From Bacillota bacterium (GTDB taxonomy: Bacteria > Bacillota > Clostridia > Christensenellales > UBA1242), in contig WRCD01000003.1 of assembly GCA_009784185.1 (NCBI GenBank), forward strand, positions 1-64,000: 64,000 bases of DNA, written 5' to 3'. The translations under genes were made by a program, and so were the position numbers. Shown here in pieces: positions 7,975 through 16,696 of this stretch (position 1 is its first letter; each line of letters opens with the position of its first letter). The notes beneath the pieces are model-generated. The model was not told where the DNA came from. It ran no database searches and saw only the letters and a program-made list of their open reading frames with translations.

Positions 7975-8964
7975 TTACTTCATCAGTTCCATAGCAATGC
8001 TGTTATCTACTACTGTGGCAAACGGAAGTTTCTGAGTAATCTCGCCTGCAGCAATCATAATATCCTGAAGCCTGTCCAGTGCTTCCGGTTTCATAACCGG
8101 CGTATCACACCATGCATCAATTGCAACATAACTTAAAATTGAGTTTTTAATACTGTTGTCCGATATTCCCACAAAATGCGGCTTAAGTGCCGCAACAATG
8201 TCGTTAATATCTGCTGTAACCAGATAGTTGTATCCTTTTAGCACTGCACGTAAAAACTTAGTTGCTTTGTCCTTGTTGTTCTTTAAAAAGCTGGCGTTTG
8301 CAGTAAATGCAGTATACGGAACTTCTCCCGCAGCCTGGCCTACACTGCCCACTATAAAACCTCTGCCGGTCTCAGCTACATCACTTGCGTTTGGTTCAAA
8401 CATGGTGCAATAGTCACCCTGCCCGCCCAAAAACGCACCTACCATGTTGGCAAATTCCACTTCGGTATTAAGATTTGTACCGTTCTGGTTGTGAACTACT
8501 CCATGTCCGCTCAGCATATAGCTGAATGTCATAAACGGCACTCCGCCCTTTCTGCCGGATAAAACCTCTTTACCCTTTAGGTCACTCCACTGGAAATGCG
8601 GCTCATCTGCCCGGCCCACCAGGAAACTGCCGTCACGCTTAGTAAGCTGGCCAAACACCTTTGGTAAATCTTTTCTGCCTTGCGCCGCTACATATATGTT
8701 GGCTTCGGGCCCCATTAAAGCAATATCTGCCTGGTTAGCTAGTAATGCCGCCATAGAGTTGTTTGCACCGTTACCCAAGGTTATTTCTACTTTTATACCT
8801 TCTTCTTCAAAATATCCCATACTATGAGCGATGTAAACAGGTGCATAAAAAATGCTATGCGCAACCTCGTTAAGACGCACAACATTGTTTGGGCCGCCGC
8901 AGCCGGATAATATTGAAAACGCCGCAACAATAACCCCAATCAATAAAAAAGCTAGTTTTTTCAT
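7975..8964 (-). CDS. NMT1/THI5-like ABC substrate-binding lipoprotein
   Basis: 329 residues. The N-terminus has a signal peptide ending in the lipobox LSGC (Cys at about 21). The mature part follows the NMT1/TauA pattern (FYAPVYIAHSMGYFEEEGI near the start, an AALLANQADIAL segment, and a conserved mid-region around GGVPFMTF). It should bind a small organic substrate outside the membrane and deliver it to the permease at 5234-6025. A strong GAGGAGG site precedes the ATG. The substrate is undetermined; thiamine precursor, riboflavin, sulfonate or nitrate are all possible for the family. Confidence 0.88.
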   Translation of the reverse strand: MKKLAFLLIGVIVAAFSILSGCGGPNNVVRLNEVAHSIFYAPVYIAHSMGYFEEEGIKVEITLGNGANNSMAALLANQADIALMGPEANIYVAAQGRKDLPKVFGQLTKRDGSFLVGRADEPHFQWSDLKGKEVLSGRKGGVPFMTFSYMLSGHGVVHNQNGTNLNTEVEFANMVGAFLGGQGDYCTMFEPNASDVAETGRGFIVGSVGQAAGEVPYTAFTANASFLKNNKDKATKFLRAVLKGYNYLVTADINDIVAALKPHFVGISDNSIKNSILSYVAIDAWCDTPVMKPEALDRLQDIMIAAGEITQKLPFATVVDNSIAMELMK

Positions 8965-9031
8965 TTTTCCTCCTCTTTGTTAACTAGTTCTACTTATAAT
9001 ATTCTTTTTGCTAAACTTGTGTTAATTTGTG

Positions 9032-9059
9032 TTGACTGCCAAAAAATATATGCTATACT
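9032..9059 (+). promoter_or_regulatory. Promoter of pgsA, possibly leaderless
   Basis: TTGACT (9032-9037), 16 nt, TATACT (9054-9059), then 6 nt to an ATG at 9066. The predicted start of transcription coincides with that ATG. A second in-frame ATG at 9081 has AGGA just before it. Confidence 0.6.
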
Positions 9060-9065
9060 TTTTAT

Positions 9066-9635
9066 ATGCATAGGAAAATCATGCCGGGTTTCTGGAATAT
9101 ACCCAACACTCTCTCTGTTATAAGAATTGCGCTTGTGCCAGTATTTGTGGTAATGTTTTTTTTGTATTTCCCGGATTTGTTCTATATTCCGCTTACAATT
9201 TTTCTTATAGCCAGCCTGACCGATGTTGCGGACGGTATAATTGCACGAAAATCAAACCAGATAACTCCATATGGTATTGTCCTGGACCCTTTGGCCGACA
9301 AACTGTTGAAAATAGCAGTACTGCTAAGCTTTGGTATTGCGGGGATAATCCCCATCTGGATAAGCGCGGGCATTGTTACACTTGATATAAGCATGATAAT
9401 TATGGGCATTATTTTATATCGTAAAAAAATAACCATACCGAGCAATATATTAGGAAAAGCCGGAACGTTTATAACCAGCTGCGGTATTGTATTATGCTTT
9501 TTTGCGCCGGTGTTAAACGGCTGGAACAGATATATATTATACGCGGGGCTCATAACCGTGCTGTCCAGTTTCCTGGTCTATTTTATAGTGAACATTAAAA
9601 AAGTGTGGGGAAAGGTTTTTGGCAGTAACCGATAA
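9066..9635 (+). CDS. pgsA: CDP-diacylglycerol--glycerol-3-phosphate 3-phosphatidyltransferase
   Basis: 189 residues with several membrane helices. The CDP-alcohol phosphatidyltransferase signature D-x2-DG-x2-AR-x8-G-x3-D-x3-D is complete (begins TDVADGIIARKSN, ends GIVLDPLADK; about residues 57-83). The enzyme makes phosphatidylglycerol phosphate for membrane lipids. Either the ATG at 9066 (leaderless) or that at 9081 (AGGA upstream, giving MPGFWNIPN, a typical family start) may be used. A clsA-type alternative is excluded by the motif. It is transcribed alone. Confidence 0.88.
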   Translation: MHRKIMPGFWNIPNTLSVIRIALVPVFVVMFFLYFPDLFYIPLTIFLIASLTDVADGIIARKSNQITPYGIVLDPLADKLLKIAVLLSFGIAGIIPIWISAGIVTLDISMIIMGIILYRKKITIPSNILGKAGTFITSCGIVLCFFAPVLNGWNRYILYAGLITVLSSFLVYFIVNIKKVWGKVFGSNR

Positions 9636-9653
9636 AAACTTTCTCTGCAGCTA

Positions 9654-9682
9654 TTGACAAACCGCGAATCAAATGATAAAAT
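9654..9682 (+). promoter_or_regulatory. Promoter of the small membrane protein gene
   Basis: TTGACA (9654-9659), 17 nt, TAAAAT (9677-9682). Transcription would start about 25 nt before the ATG at 9714, leaving room for the AAGGAAAA ribosome-binding site. Confidence 0.7.
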
Positions 9683-9713
9683 GTATTCATAAAGTAAAAA
9701 GGAAAATAAAACA

Positions 9714-9959
9714 ATGTTTTCAAGTTTAATTTTGGCTGTGGACATATTAGCATATTTAGGCCGTACGCACGTAATTCTTGCAATGGTGTTTGCAGCGTTG
9801 GGTATTATTGTAGCAACATTGGCAACCAGGTTTGTAACCGCCGCAAATAAAGGGGAAAAACCTGCCGCCGGGGACACGCGCGTTATCGTGTTAAAGTCTG
9901 TAGGATTTGTGCTGATTGTAATTGGTCTTATCCTTGCCTGCATCCCGTTTGGAACGTAG
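9714..9959 (+). CDS. Small two-helix membrane protein
   Basis: 81 residues with hydrophobic segments at about 2-38 and 61-78 separated by a short polar loop (NKGEKPAAGDTR). I do not recognise the family. It has its own consensus promoter and a terminator, so it is an independent unit between pgsA and the convergent zinc-ribbon gene. Confidence 0.65.
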   Translation: MFSSLILAVDILAYLGRTHVILAMVFAALGIIVATLATRFVTAANKGEKPAAGDTRVIVLKSVGFVLIVIGLILACIPFGT

Positions 9960-9978
9960 AGGTACACAATTATTCATT

Positions 9979-10006
9979 AAAATAACAGGCATATGCCTGT
10001 TATTTT
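9979..10006. terminator. Bidirectional terminator
   Basis: A perfect palindrome, AAAATAACAGGCAT-ATGCCTGTTATTTT, with A and T tails. It lies between convergent genes and contains the stop codon of the zinc-ribbon gene. Confidence 0.8.
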
Positions 10007-10701
10007 AAATATATAATCCGCCTGCAGTTTTCGCATTCCAAATATCCCGCAGCTTTAAGTTTATCTATTTTGTTGCTTGGCAGCTCCATGCTGCACCCGC
10101 CGCAGCTCTTGTCCATTATAGGAACATAAACCGGAAAGATTCGGTCACCGCGCAATTTGTTGTATTTGTCCAGAGCAGACTTGTCGGACAGCTTAGCTGC
10201 AATGCCGGCAAGTTCCTGATTTAGTTTATCTATTACCGGTTGTTTAACCGCCAAAAATTCGTTGTACGCTTTTACGCCTTCCGCATGCTTCTGCTTGGCC
10301 ATCATGCCTTGTTTTTTCTCGCCTTCAAATGCACCAAGCGCAGCAGCAATCTTGTGTGAAAGCTGCTCCATATTTTTCTCCAGGTTTAACAAACTGCCGT
10401 TTAAAGCAGTTGCATTTGCGCTAAGCGTTTTAAGCTCATCTTCGTTAAGACAGTCCTGATTCACTTTACTCAGCTTTTCAGCCTGAGTCAGTCCCGCATT
10501 GTATGCTTTTTCCAGCTGCTCAAACTCACCTACCAAATCAGCGGCGTTTTTTTCTACTTGCAAAACCTTAGCCTGGGCATCTTTTACAAGTTCAACCATT
10601 TTATTTACAATCTTTTTTATCTGACTGTTTGCAATATCGCGTTCAATTGCAATCAGCTCAGAGTCTTTTTTCTGGTATACCAGCATTTCGGTTATGTTCA
10701 T
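10000..10701 (-). CDS. Coiled-coil protein with C-terminal C4 zinc ribbon
   Basis: 233 residues. Positions 1-180 form a long antiparallel coiled coil. The C-terminus is a zinc ribbon with two CxxC pairs (CGGC and CENC). This is the DUF164/CT398-like family, commonly found after trmK and nif3 in Firmicutes; its role is unclear. I chose the ATG at 10701, preceded by GGAG. An open frame extends upstream to 10851, but those 50 residues are a translation of the repeat at 10721-10834. It is the last gene of the dnaG-rpoD-trmK run. Confidence 0.8.
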   Translation of the reverse strand: MNITEMLVYQKKDSELIAIERDIANSQIKKIVNKMVELVKDAQAKVLQVEKNAADLVGEFEQLEKAYNAGLTQAEKLSKVNQDCLNEDELKTLSANATALNGSLLNLEKNMEQLSHKIAAALGAFEGEKKQGMMAKQKHAEGVKAYNEFLAVKQPVIDKLNQELAGIAAKLSDKSALDKYNKLRGDRIFPVYVPIMDKSCGGCSMELPSNKIDKLKAAGYLECENCRRIIYLK

Positions 10702-10720
10702 TGTTTTCTCCTTACATATT

Positions 10721-10834
10721 AATTCCCCTCTTGAGAGGGGTGCCCGCAGGGCGGGGTGTGTTTTAGCAAACTCTCGTTTGGCTACCCCGTCTGCGCCTTT
10801 GGCGCATCCACCCCTTCGTAAAGGGGAATTTTTT
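10721..10834. repeat. REPIN-like element, full copy, forming the 3' end of trmK
   Basis: Family A, about 114 bp, with both inverted arms (AATTCCCCTCTTGAGAGGGG ... AAGGGGAATTTT). Its right arm enters the trmK reading frame and supplies the last residues and the stop codon of that gene. Confidence 0.85.
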
Positions 10835-11525
10835 GTAACAGTTTTAAGCACCTGCTTATCTGCTTTTTCTTGGTCTTGTCATTAGTTTTACTTAAAACAA
10901 ACTTTAGTTTTGTTTCCAGTTTTGCCAGCCATTCTTTATAATCAGCGGTCAGATATGCTGCAGTATCCGCTCCAAACAGCAGTTGTAATTCGGTTAATGC
11001 TTGCTTGCCGTGTATAATCTTAACTATATGATAATACTTATTACCCTCTTTTACAATCAAATCCGCAATGATTTTGTAATTGTTTTGATTCAAAAACCTG
11101 CGGAGTTCTACTATTTTGTTTTGCGGCTGAAGGATGAATGCCGGCTTTCTTGTCGCAATTCCCCCTTTAGCAAAGGGGGTGACAGGCAAAGCCTGTTGGG
11201 GGTTGTGTTCTGACAATATACTTACAATCTCCAATCCGCCCATGCCGGCAATTACTATTTGCTGTACATTGTCGCCCGGATAAATCACCTCAAGCCCATT
11301 GCCCGCTCTAAACTCTGCCGCACCAAACTCCGGCGCAATCAGCTTTTCGGCTTTAAGCAAGCACGCAGCACTAATATCGGTTGCAATCAGCTTTTGGGTT
11401 TTACCGGACTTAAGCAGTGCATAACCCAGCTTTCCGTGGTCACAGCCGATATCTGCGGTGACACTTGCTTTGTTGCACAAATCAAATATGACCTGCAGGC
11501 GTTTACTCAGTTTTGTGTTATTCAT
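10782..11525 (-). CDS. trmK: tRNA (adenine(22)-N(1))-methyltransferase TrmK, with repeat-derived segments
   Basis: 247 residues. The SAM-binding motif [15 protein letters not shown] (about 19-33) and VIAGMGG (about 90-96) identify the TrmK (YqfN) family, which methylates A22 of tRNA. It overlaps the rpoD stop by 8 bp, the usual Firmicutes order. Two parts are unusual. A 51-bp repeat lies in frame within the coding sequence (11157-11207), in the loop before the conserved FILQPQN strand. The final 15 or so residues and the stop codon come from the repeat at 10721-10834. The core motifs are intact, so the enzyme may still work. Confidence 0.85.
   Translation of the reverse strand: MNNTKLSKRLQVIFDLCNKASVTADIGCDHGKLGYALLKSGKTQKLIATDISAACLLKAEKLIAPEFGAAEFRAGNGLEVIYPGDNVQQIVIAGMGGLEIVSILSEHNPQQALPVTPFAKGGIATRKPAFILQPQNKIVELRRFLNQNNYKIIADLIVKEGNKYYHIVKIIHGKQALTELQLLFGADTAAYLTADYKEWLAKLETKLKFVLSKTNDKTKKKQISRCLKLLQKIPLYEGVDAPKAQTG
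11157..11207. repeat. REP-like half element inside trmK
   Basis: AATTCCCCCTTTAGCAAAGGGGG-TGACAGGC-AAA-GCCTGTT-GGGGGTTGTG. It reads through in frame in trmK and adds about 17 residues between two conserved strands. Confidence 0.8.
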
Positions 11526-12573
11526 CTATAAAGTCTTTCAGGCGCTTGCTGCGGTTTGGGTTGCGGAGCTTGCGCAGGGCTTTAGCCTCTATCTGCCTGA
11601 TACGCTCACGGGTTACGTTAAACTCTCTTCCAACCTCTTCAAGCGTCCTGGGGTGGCTGTCATCCAACCCGTATCGCAATCGCACAACCTTTTGCTCTCT
11701 TGGAGTTAATGTATCAATAACGCTAAGCAGCTGCTCCTTTAAAATATTATGAACCACGGCATCTACCGGACTCTTTGCTTCAATATCCTCAACAAAGTCA
11801 TATATTTCACTGTCACCCTCTTCACCTGCGGGCGTTTCAAGGCTGGTAGGCTCCAGGGCAATACGCTGAATTTCGCAAACGCGCTCCTCGGTTATGTCCA
11901 TTTTCTCGGCAATCTCTGCTGTGGTTGGTTCCCGCCCCAGCTGCTGCCAAAGCTGACGGCTTACTCTGCCCAGCTTATTAATGGTTTCAACCATATGCAC
12001 GGGAATACGGATTGTACGTGCCTGGTCGGCAATAGCACGTGAAATAGCCTGCCTAATCCACCAGGTACCGTACGTGCTAAAGTGGAAACCCCTGCGGTAG
12101 TCAAATCTCTCCACTGCCTTAATTAAGCCCATATTGCCTTCCTGAATTAAATCAGAAAAGCTCATGCTGGTTTTGCCGACATATCTCTTAGCAATGCTTA
12201 CTACCAGCCTTAGGTTAGCCTCTACCAGCTTTTGCTTAGCAAACTCACTGCCCTCGGACATTTGCTTGCCCAGTATTACCTCTTCTTCGGGTGTAAGCAG
12301 CGGCACCTTGCCTATGTCCTTAAAATACATTTTAACAGGGTCGTTAAGGTTAGCCTGATTAATAAGGTTTTCAATAACGTCATCGTTTTCTTTGTTTGTC
12401 TCTTCTTTGGTGATTTTAACCCCGGCCTTAGTAAGTGCGGATATTATTGTGTTAATCTGGTCTTTTGTGGCTTCATATTTAAGCAAACGCAGGAAAATAT
12501 CCTCCTCGTTTATGCTGCCTTTTTTCTGTGCAAGTTCTTTTATTTTATCAATTTCGTAAGTAATAAAATCCAA
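11518..12573 (-). CDS. rpoD: RNA polymerase primary sigma factor (sigma-70/SigA)
   Basis: 351 residues. All main regions are present: 1.2 ([12 protein letters not shown]), region 2 with the -10-binding helix ([18 protein letters not shown]), region 3 ([12 protein letters not shown]) and region 4.2 ([20 protein letters not shown]). It has the compact form typical of Firmicutes, with a short acidic region 1.1. It directs transcription of housekeeping genes, consistent with the TTGACA/TATAAT promoters seen here. Its start is only 2 bp from the dnaG stop, the classic macromolecular synthesis operon. Confidence 0.97.
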   Translation of the reverse strand: MDFITYEIDKIKELAQKKGSINEEDIFLRLLKYEATKDQINTIISALTKAGVKITKEETNKENDDVIENLINQANLNDPVKMYFKDIGKVPLLTPEEEVILGKQMSEGSEFAKQKLVEANLRLVVSIAKRYVGKTSMSFSDLIQEGNMGLIKAVERFDYRRGFHFSTYGTWWIRQAISRAIADQARTIRIPVHMVETINKLGRVSRQLWQQLGREPTTAEIAEKMDITEERVCEIQRIALEPTSLETPAGEEGDSEIYDFVEDIEAKSPVDAVVHNILKEQLLSVIDTLTPREQKVVRLRYGLDDSHPRTLEEVGREFNVTRERIRQIEAKALRKLRNPNRSKRLKDFIDE

Positions 12574-12575
12574 GT

Positions 12576-14381
12576 TTAATCCTCCCTTCTGTGCGCCTGC
12601 TGAACTTGCAGGTCATTTTTTAACTTTTGTAATTGTTTGTTTATTTCATTAAGTTGTATTATAATCTCTTTTCTTCTGCTCATATCACTGCTTGCTTCAA
12701 ACTCGGAATGCAGCTCAGCCTGAACAATTTGTAAGGTGCGCTGCTTGTTTTTAATCAAACATTCTTTAAAATTAAATTTGCTTGTTTCAAAATTGTAGTT
12801 AATTATATCCAAAACAATAGGCAAAGATTCGGCGTTACAAATATCAAACACCCCCGACACCCTAGGCGCATTGCCGGCCTCGGCAGTAGTTTTTACATAG
12901 TTAAAAACCGTTTTTATATCCGGATGGATAAACTCCAGTTCTTGTAAGTCATCCGGTTTTATCTCTTGTTTTTTATGCAACAGGCTTGCCACTATAAAAA
13001 TGTCTGCTAAAGTGTAAGCATCTTTATGCGCTGCTGTACCGGGTTTGTCCGTTTCGGCCGCAGGTTCAGGGGATTTCTCCGCATTTAAGTCTTTGCGTAA
13101 TACATCCAAGCTTATCCCGCTGTATCCGCTTACAACTTTCAGGTAAATTTCCCGTTCACTATCCAGATTCATGCCTTTCAGCATTTTAATTGCTTCGGTT
13201 ACAAACCTTGCCTTCTGTTCGTTGCTGGACAAATCAAATTTTGCTGCCAGCATTTTAAGCTTATAATCGTTTGCTTCAATTGCTTCACCCAGAAGCTTAG
13301 TAAAGGCTTCTTTTCCGTGTCGGTTCAGGTAATCATCGGGGTCAAACCCATCAGGCAGAACTGCCACTTTGCAGCTAAGGCCCTCGGCCAGAATTATATC
13401 TATACTTCTCTGCGCCGCCTTTTTGCCCGCCTCATCACCGTCAAAGCAAAGCACAATATTGTTGCTGAACCTTTTAAGCTCTTTAACGTGCCCGGGGGTC
13501 AGTGCAGTGCCCAAACACGCAACAGCCGACCTGAATCCCGCCTGGTGCAGGGTGATTACGTCAATCTGGCCTTCAACAACCAAAATACTGTCTAAGTCGT
13601 TTTTCTGTTTAGCCTGCTTGATTAAGTTAATTCCGAAAACAGTTTTGCTTTTATCAAACGTAAGCGTATCACGGGTGTTTTTGTACTTTGCAAGCTCCTT
13701 ATCCTCCAAAAGCCTGCCGCTGAACCCAACAACATCGCCGTAACTGTTTATAAGCGGAAATATCAGCCTGTTTGAATATGAGTCGTAGAAGTCACCTTTA
13801 TCGTTTTTGTCAAGCACGCCGGCATCCAAGCAGTCCTGAAGCTTATAGCCCAGCGCAAGCAGGTGCTCATTAATCTGATTAAAGCCAATACTTGCTCCTA
13901 TACCAAACCGGGCAATTGAACCCTGATTTATCTTGCGTTTATCCAAATATCCGGCTGCGGCTTTGTTTCTGCCGGCTGCAAGATTATCACGGTAATGCCT
14001 GGCTGCTTCTTTAAGTATCTTTAAATACAAGTCTTTTTTTGCCGCCTTCTCGCGTATGGCATCACTTGAAACCATCATTGGCAGCTCCATGCCGGCCGAC
14101 TTAGCTAAAATCTTTACCGCTTCCCAAAAATCCACAGATTCCTGTTTTTCCACAAAGCTGATTACATCTCCGCTGGCACCGCAGCCGAAACAATGATAAA
14201 ACTGCTCCGCTTCGTTAACTGCCATGCTCGGCGTTTTTTCAAAGTGGAACGGACACGCACCCCAATATAGCTTTCCTTTTTTGGTAAGCGGAATATAACG
14301 CGATACCGTTGTTACAATATCGTTTCTCGATTTGAGCTGCTCCAGCCATTCGGTTGGAAAGCCCCTGTTATGTATACTCAT
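12576..14381 (-). CDS. dnaG: DNA primase
   Basis: 601 residues. It has the N-terminal CHC2 zinc finger (C43, H46, C64, C67), a TOPRIM domain (VVEGQIDVI and [14 protein letters not shown]) and a C-terminal helical region that should bind DnaB helicase. It makes RNA primers at replication forks. It is the first gene of the dnaG-rpoD-trmK unit; no strong ribosome-binding site precedes the ATG. Confidence 0.96.
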   Translation of the reverse strand: MSIHNRGFPTEWLEQLKSRNDIVTTVSRYIPLTKKGKLYWGACPFHFEKTPSMAVNEAEQFYHCFGCGASGDVISFVEKQESVDFWEAVKILAKSAGMELPMMVSSDAIREKAAKKDLYLKILKEAARHYRDNLAAGRNKAAAGYLDKRKINQGSIARFGIGASIGFNQINEHLLALGYKLQDCLDAGVLDKNDKGDFYDSYSNRLIFPLINSYGDVVGFSGRLLEDKELAKYKNTRDTLTFDKSKTVFGINLIKQAKQKNDLDSILVVEGQIDVITLHQAGFRSAVACLGTALTPGHVKELKRFSNNIVLCFDGDEAGKKAAQRSIDIILAEGLSCKVAVLPDGFDPDDYLNRHGKEAFTKLLGEAIEANDYKLKMLAAKFDLSSNEQKARFVTEAIKMLKGMNLDSEREIYLKVVSGYSGISLDVLRKDLNAEKSPEPAAETDKPGTAAHKDAYTLADIFIVASLLHKKQEIKPDDLQELEFIHPDIKTVFNYVKTTAEAGNAPRVSGVFDICNAESLPIVLDIINYNFETSKFNFKECLIKNKQRTLQIVQAELHSEFEASSDMSRRKEIIIQLNEINKQLQKLKNDLQVQQAHRRED

Positions 14382-14441
14382 TTCTATTTAACGCCCTATA
14401 AGACTAATATACTACACCCGTATGAGCTACTCCTTTGTTTT

Positions 14442-15167
14442 CTACAAAATTGTTAAACTTTTTAAGGTGCAGGAAAACCGCTCTTTTATGTTTTCTGTTA
14501 AAAATCTCTCCAGCTCCGTTACAAAGCCTGAACCGGCAGAATAGTTTTCCAATTGCTCCAAACTCAGCTCTATCAGGTTTCTTAGCACACCAACCGCTCC
14601 GCGGCCAATCTCCGTGCTATACGGAGTTTTGCATAGCGGGCAGGTTATTGCGCCTGTTTCGGCGTTAAAAAAACTCCTGTCCAACAGCGGTGCATTGCAA
14701 CATGAACAGACTTTTGCCGACAATCTGTAGCCGCTTAAATTAAACAGCTCTATGCAGAACTTTAAAAACACTAACTGCGGCACCGCTCTGCCATAAGCAA
14801 TTGCTTTAAGTGTTTTTACAGACAGCAAAAACAATGACACATTCTGCTCGGACAAAACGCTTGCCTTGTCGGCCAGCTCAACCACGGCAGAAGCATATTT
14901 CAATTTTTCGGCACTTTGGCTTATTGCATAAAAACTTTCTATTTCATTAGCGCCGGTTACCAGCCACATATCACCTGTTTTTGCAAGACAGTATTCGGCA
15001 AAGCAGAATACACCCGCCGCAAACTTCATTTTGGCCTTTTCGGCTCGTACTCCGCGCATAATCAGGCTGATTTTGCCCAGCTCCGGGCAAATAACAGTCA
15101 ATATTTTATCTCTATCCCCGTAGTTGATTGCGCGCAGCACCAACCCCGATATCTTTTGCTCGCTCAT
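14442..15167 (-). CDS. recO: DNA repair protein RecO
   Basis: 241 residues with an N-terminal OB fold (starts SGLVLRAINYGDRDKILTVIC) and a C-terminal helical domain carrying a CxxC...CxxC zinc site (CSCC and CPLC). It anneals single strands and loads RecA with RecR. The gene lies between the yqzL-like gene and dnaG, the usual Firmicutes position, and overlaps the 3' end of the yqzL-like frame by 56 bp. Confidence 0.93.
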   Translation of the reverse strand: MSEQKISGLVLRAINYGDRDKILTVICPELGKISLIMRGVRAEKAKMKFAAGVFCFAEYCLAKTGDMWLVTGANEIESFYAISQSAEKLKYASAVVELADKASVLSEQNVSLFLLSVKTLKAIAYGRAVPQLVFLKFCIELFNLSGYRLSAKVCSCCNAPLLDRSFFNAETGAITCPLCKTPYSTEIGRGAVGVLRNLIELSLEQLENYSAGSGFVTELERFLTENIKERFSCTLKSLTIL

Positions 15168-15285
15168 TTTCTGCCTTTATTAAATAATCTTTAAACCTTC
15201 GGTATTTTAAATATTTTATTATTTTACCTGTTTTTGTAAAATCGTTCCATAATAAAATGGTTGTCAAATCCTGTTCTTTTTTCAT
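15112..15285 (-). CDS. yqzL: YqzL-like small protein
   Basis: A 57-codon frame starting at an ATG preceded by GGAGGAAAATT. Its first 25 residues contain LLWNDFTKTGKIIKYL, matching the W-x2-F-x2-TG-x-I pattern of the YqzL family, which Firmicutes encode between era and recO. The 3' part overlaps recO, so the real protein may be longer than usual (about 47 residues is typical) or the end may be unconstrained. Function unknown; the position is the main support. Confidence 0.6.
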   Translation of the reverse strand: MKKEQDLTTILLWNDFTKTGKIIKYLKYRRFKDYLIKAENERAKDIGVGAARNQLRG

Positions 15286-15335
15286 AATTTTCCTCCCCTA
15301 TTGTTTAAGGTTAGATTGTTCATATATGAAAGTAT

Positions 15336-16217
15336 CTATTCATAACCCAAGTCTTTTAGTGTGCCGGTTTTGCTGCGCCAGTTTGGCACTACTTTTACAA
15401 AGAGCGTAAGACAAACCCTTTTGCCCGTCATTTTTTCTATTGCCAGCCGGCTTGCCATACCAACCTCTTTTATTTTGCTTCCGCCCTTGCCTACTATAAT
15501 AGGCTTATGACTTTCCTTTTCGCAAAATATGGTGGCCTCAACATTTATTGTCTTTGCTTTTTCTTCAAGCACGTCCACGCTGACACCTGCTCCATGCGGT
15601 ATTTCCTTTTCCAGCTTCCATAGCAGCTTTTCGCGCACTAATTCCGAAACCGTAAATTTCAAATCTTTATCGGTATGCTGATTTTCATCAAAGTATCTGG
15701 TTGTGTCTGTAAATTTGCCTAGGATTGCTGCCAGCAGCTTATCCAGATTTTTGCCTTTCTCTGCAGACACACAAAATATTTCCTCTATGCCCTTAATATC
15801 GTTCAGTTTGTTTAACTCTGCAAACAATTTTTCCGGTGCGGCAATATCCAGCTTGGTTACAACCACATACAGCGGCGCGGCAGATGCCGAGTATTTGTTA
15901 ATTAAAGCAATATCCGGCTCTGATATTAATTTTGTTCCGTCTAAGAGCAGCAGAATAACATCCACATCTTTCACCGCAGAGTCCACGCTTTTCTGCATGA
16001 ATTTGTCCAACTGGTTTGCGCCGGAGTGTATGCCCGGCGTATCGCAAAACACTACCTGATAATCTTTATGATTCAGCACACCCAGAATTTTGTTTCTTGT
16101 GGTTTGCGGCTTGGGCGAAACTATTGAAACCTTTTTGCCTACAAGCGCGTTAATAAGTGTGCTTTTGCCTGCATTCGGCTTACCGATTACTGCTGCAAAA
16201 CCCGATTTAAAACTCAT
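15336..16217 (-). CDS. era: GTPase Era
   Basis: 293 residues. The G1 motif GKPNAGKST (12-20), G3 DTPG (about 59-62), G4 TKLD (about 121-124) and the C-terminal KH domain (VGKGGSKIKEVG) identify Era, which binds 16S rRNA during 30S assembly. It overlaps the ybeY stop by 4 bp. The dgkA and cdd genes found between ybeY and era in Bacillus are absent here. Confidence 0.97.
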   Translation of the reverse strand: MSFKSGFAAVIGKPNAGKSTLINALVGKKVSIVSPKPQTTRNKILGVLNHKDYQVVFCDTPGIHSGANQLDKFMQKSVDSAVKDVDVILLLLDGTKLISEPDIALINKYSASAAPLYVVVTKLDIAAPEKLFAELNKLNDIKGIEEIFCVSAEKGKNLDKLLAAILGKFTDTTRYFDENQHTDKDLKFTVSELVREKLLWKLEKEIPHGAGVSVDVLEEKAKTINVEATIFCEKESHKPIIVGKGGSKIKEVGMASRLAIEKMTGKRVCLTLFVKVVPNWRSKTGTLKDLGYE

Positions 16218-16696
16218 AGCGCCAACCCCTTACATATCTTTTGTTCCAGTTCGCGCATTTCATCTGCCTCAGCCCCGGTTTCGTGGTCATATCCAAGCAA
16301 ATGCAGCAGCCCGTGCACAAACAACTCGGCCAACTCTTGGTTTAAGCTATGTTTGTATTCACTAGCCTGTGCTTTGGCTATTTCCACACAAATAAAAACC
16401 TGCCCTATTTCTATTAATTTTGCGGCCGGGTCATAATCTAAATAGTAATTTGCCTTGTTAATTTTCTTACCTTTCCATGCACCTATGCTTCTAAACGCAA
16501 GCACATCGGTCGGTTTATTGTTGTTCCGGTGTTCTTTGTTCAGTTTTTTAATCTTGTCCTCAGCAACCAAGCTAAGCCCCGCAACAATACCTTTAACCGG
16601 CTGGCCGGCCGACTTTAAAACTAAACCGGCAATATTAACAAACACCTCTTCAGGCGGAATCTTGTATTTGGTTTCATTTGTGAAATATAGTTTCAT
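16214..16696 (-). CDS. ybeY: Endoribonuclease YbeY
   Basis: 160 residues with the metal-binding signature HGLLHLLGYDHETG, matching H-x3-H-x5-H. It processes 16S rRNA 3' ends and takes part in ribosome quality control. Its start overlaps the yqfD stop (TAATG). The phoH gene normally found between yqfD and ybeY in Bacillus is missing here. Confidence 0.95.
   Translation of the reverse strand: MKLYFTNETKYKIPPEEVFVNIAGLVLKSAGQPVKGIVAGLSLVAEDKIKKLNKEHRNNNKPTDVLAFRSIGAWKGKKINKANYYLDYDPAAKLIEIGQVFICVEIAKAQASEYKHSLNQELAELFVHGLLHLLGYDHETGAEADEMRELEQKICKGLAL

Noticed and set aside
8965-9065. A TPP or other riboswitch before the NMT1-like binding-protein gene
   Set aside because: The upstream interval is short and shared with the divergent pgsA promoter; no conserved riboswitch core is visible.
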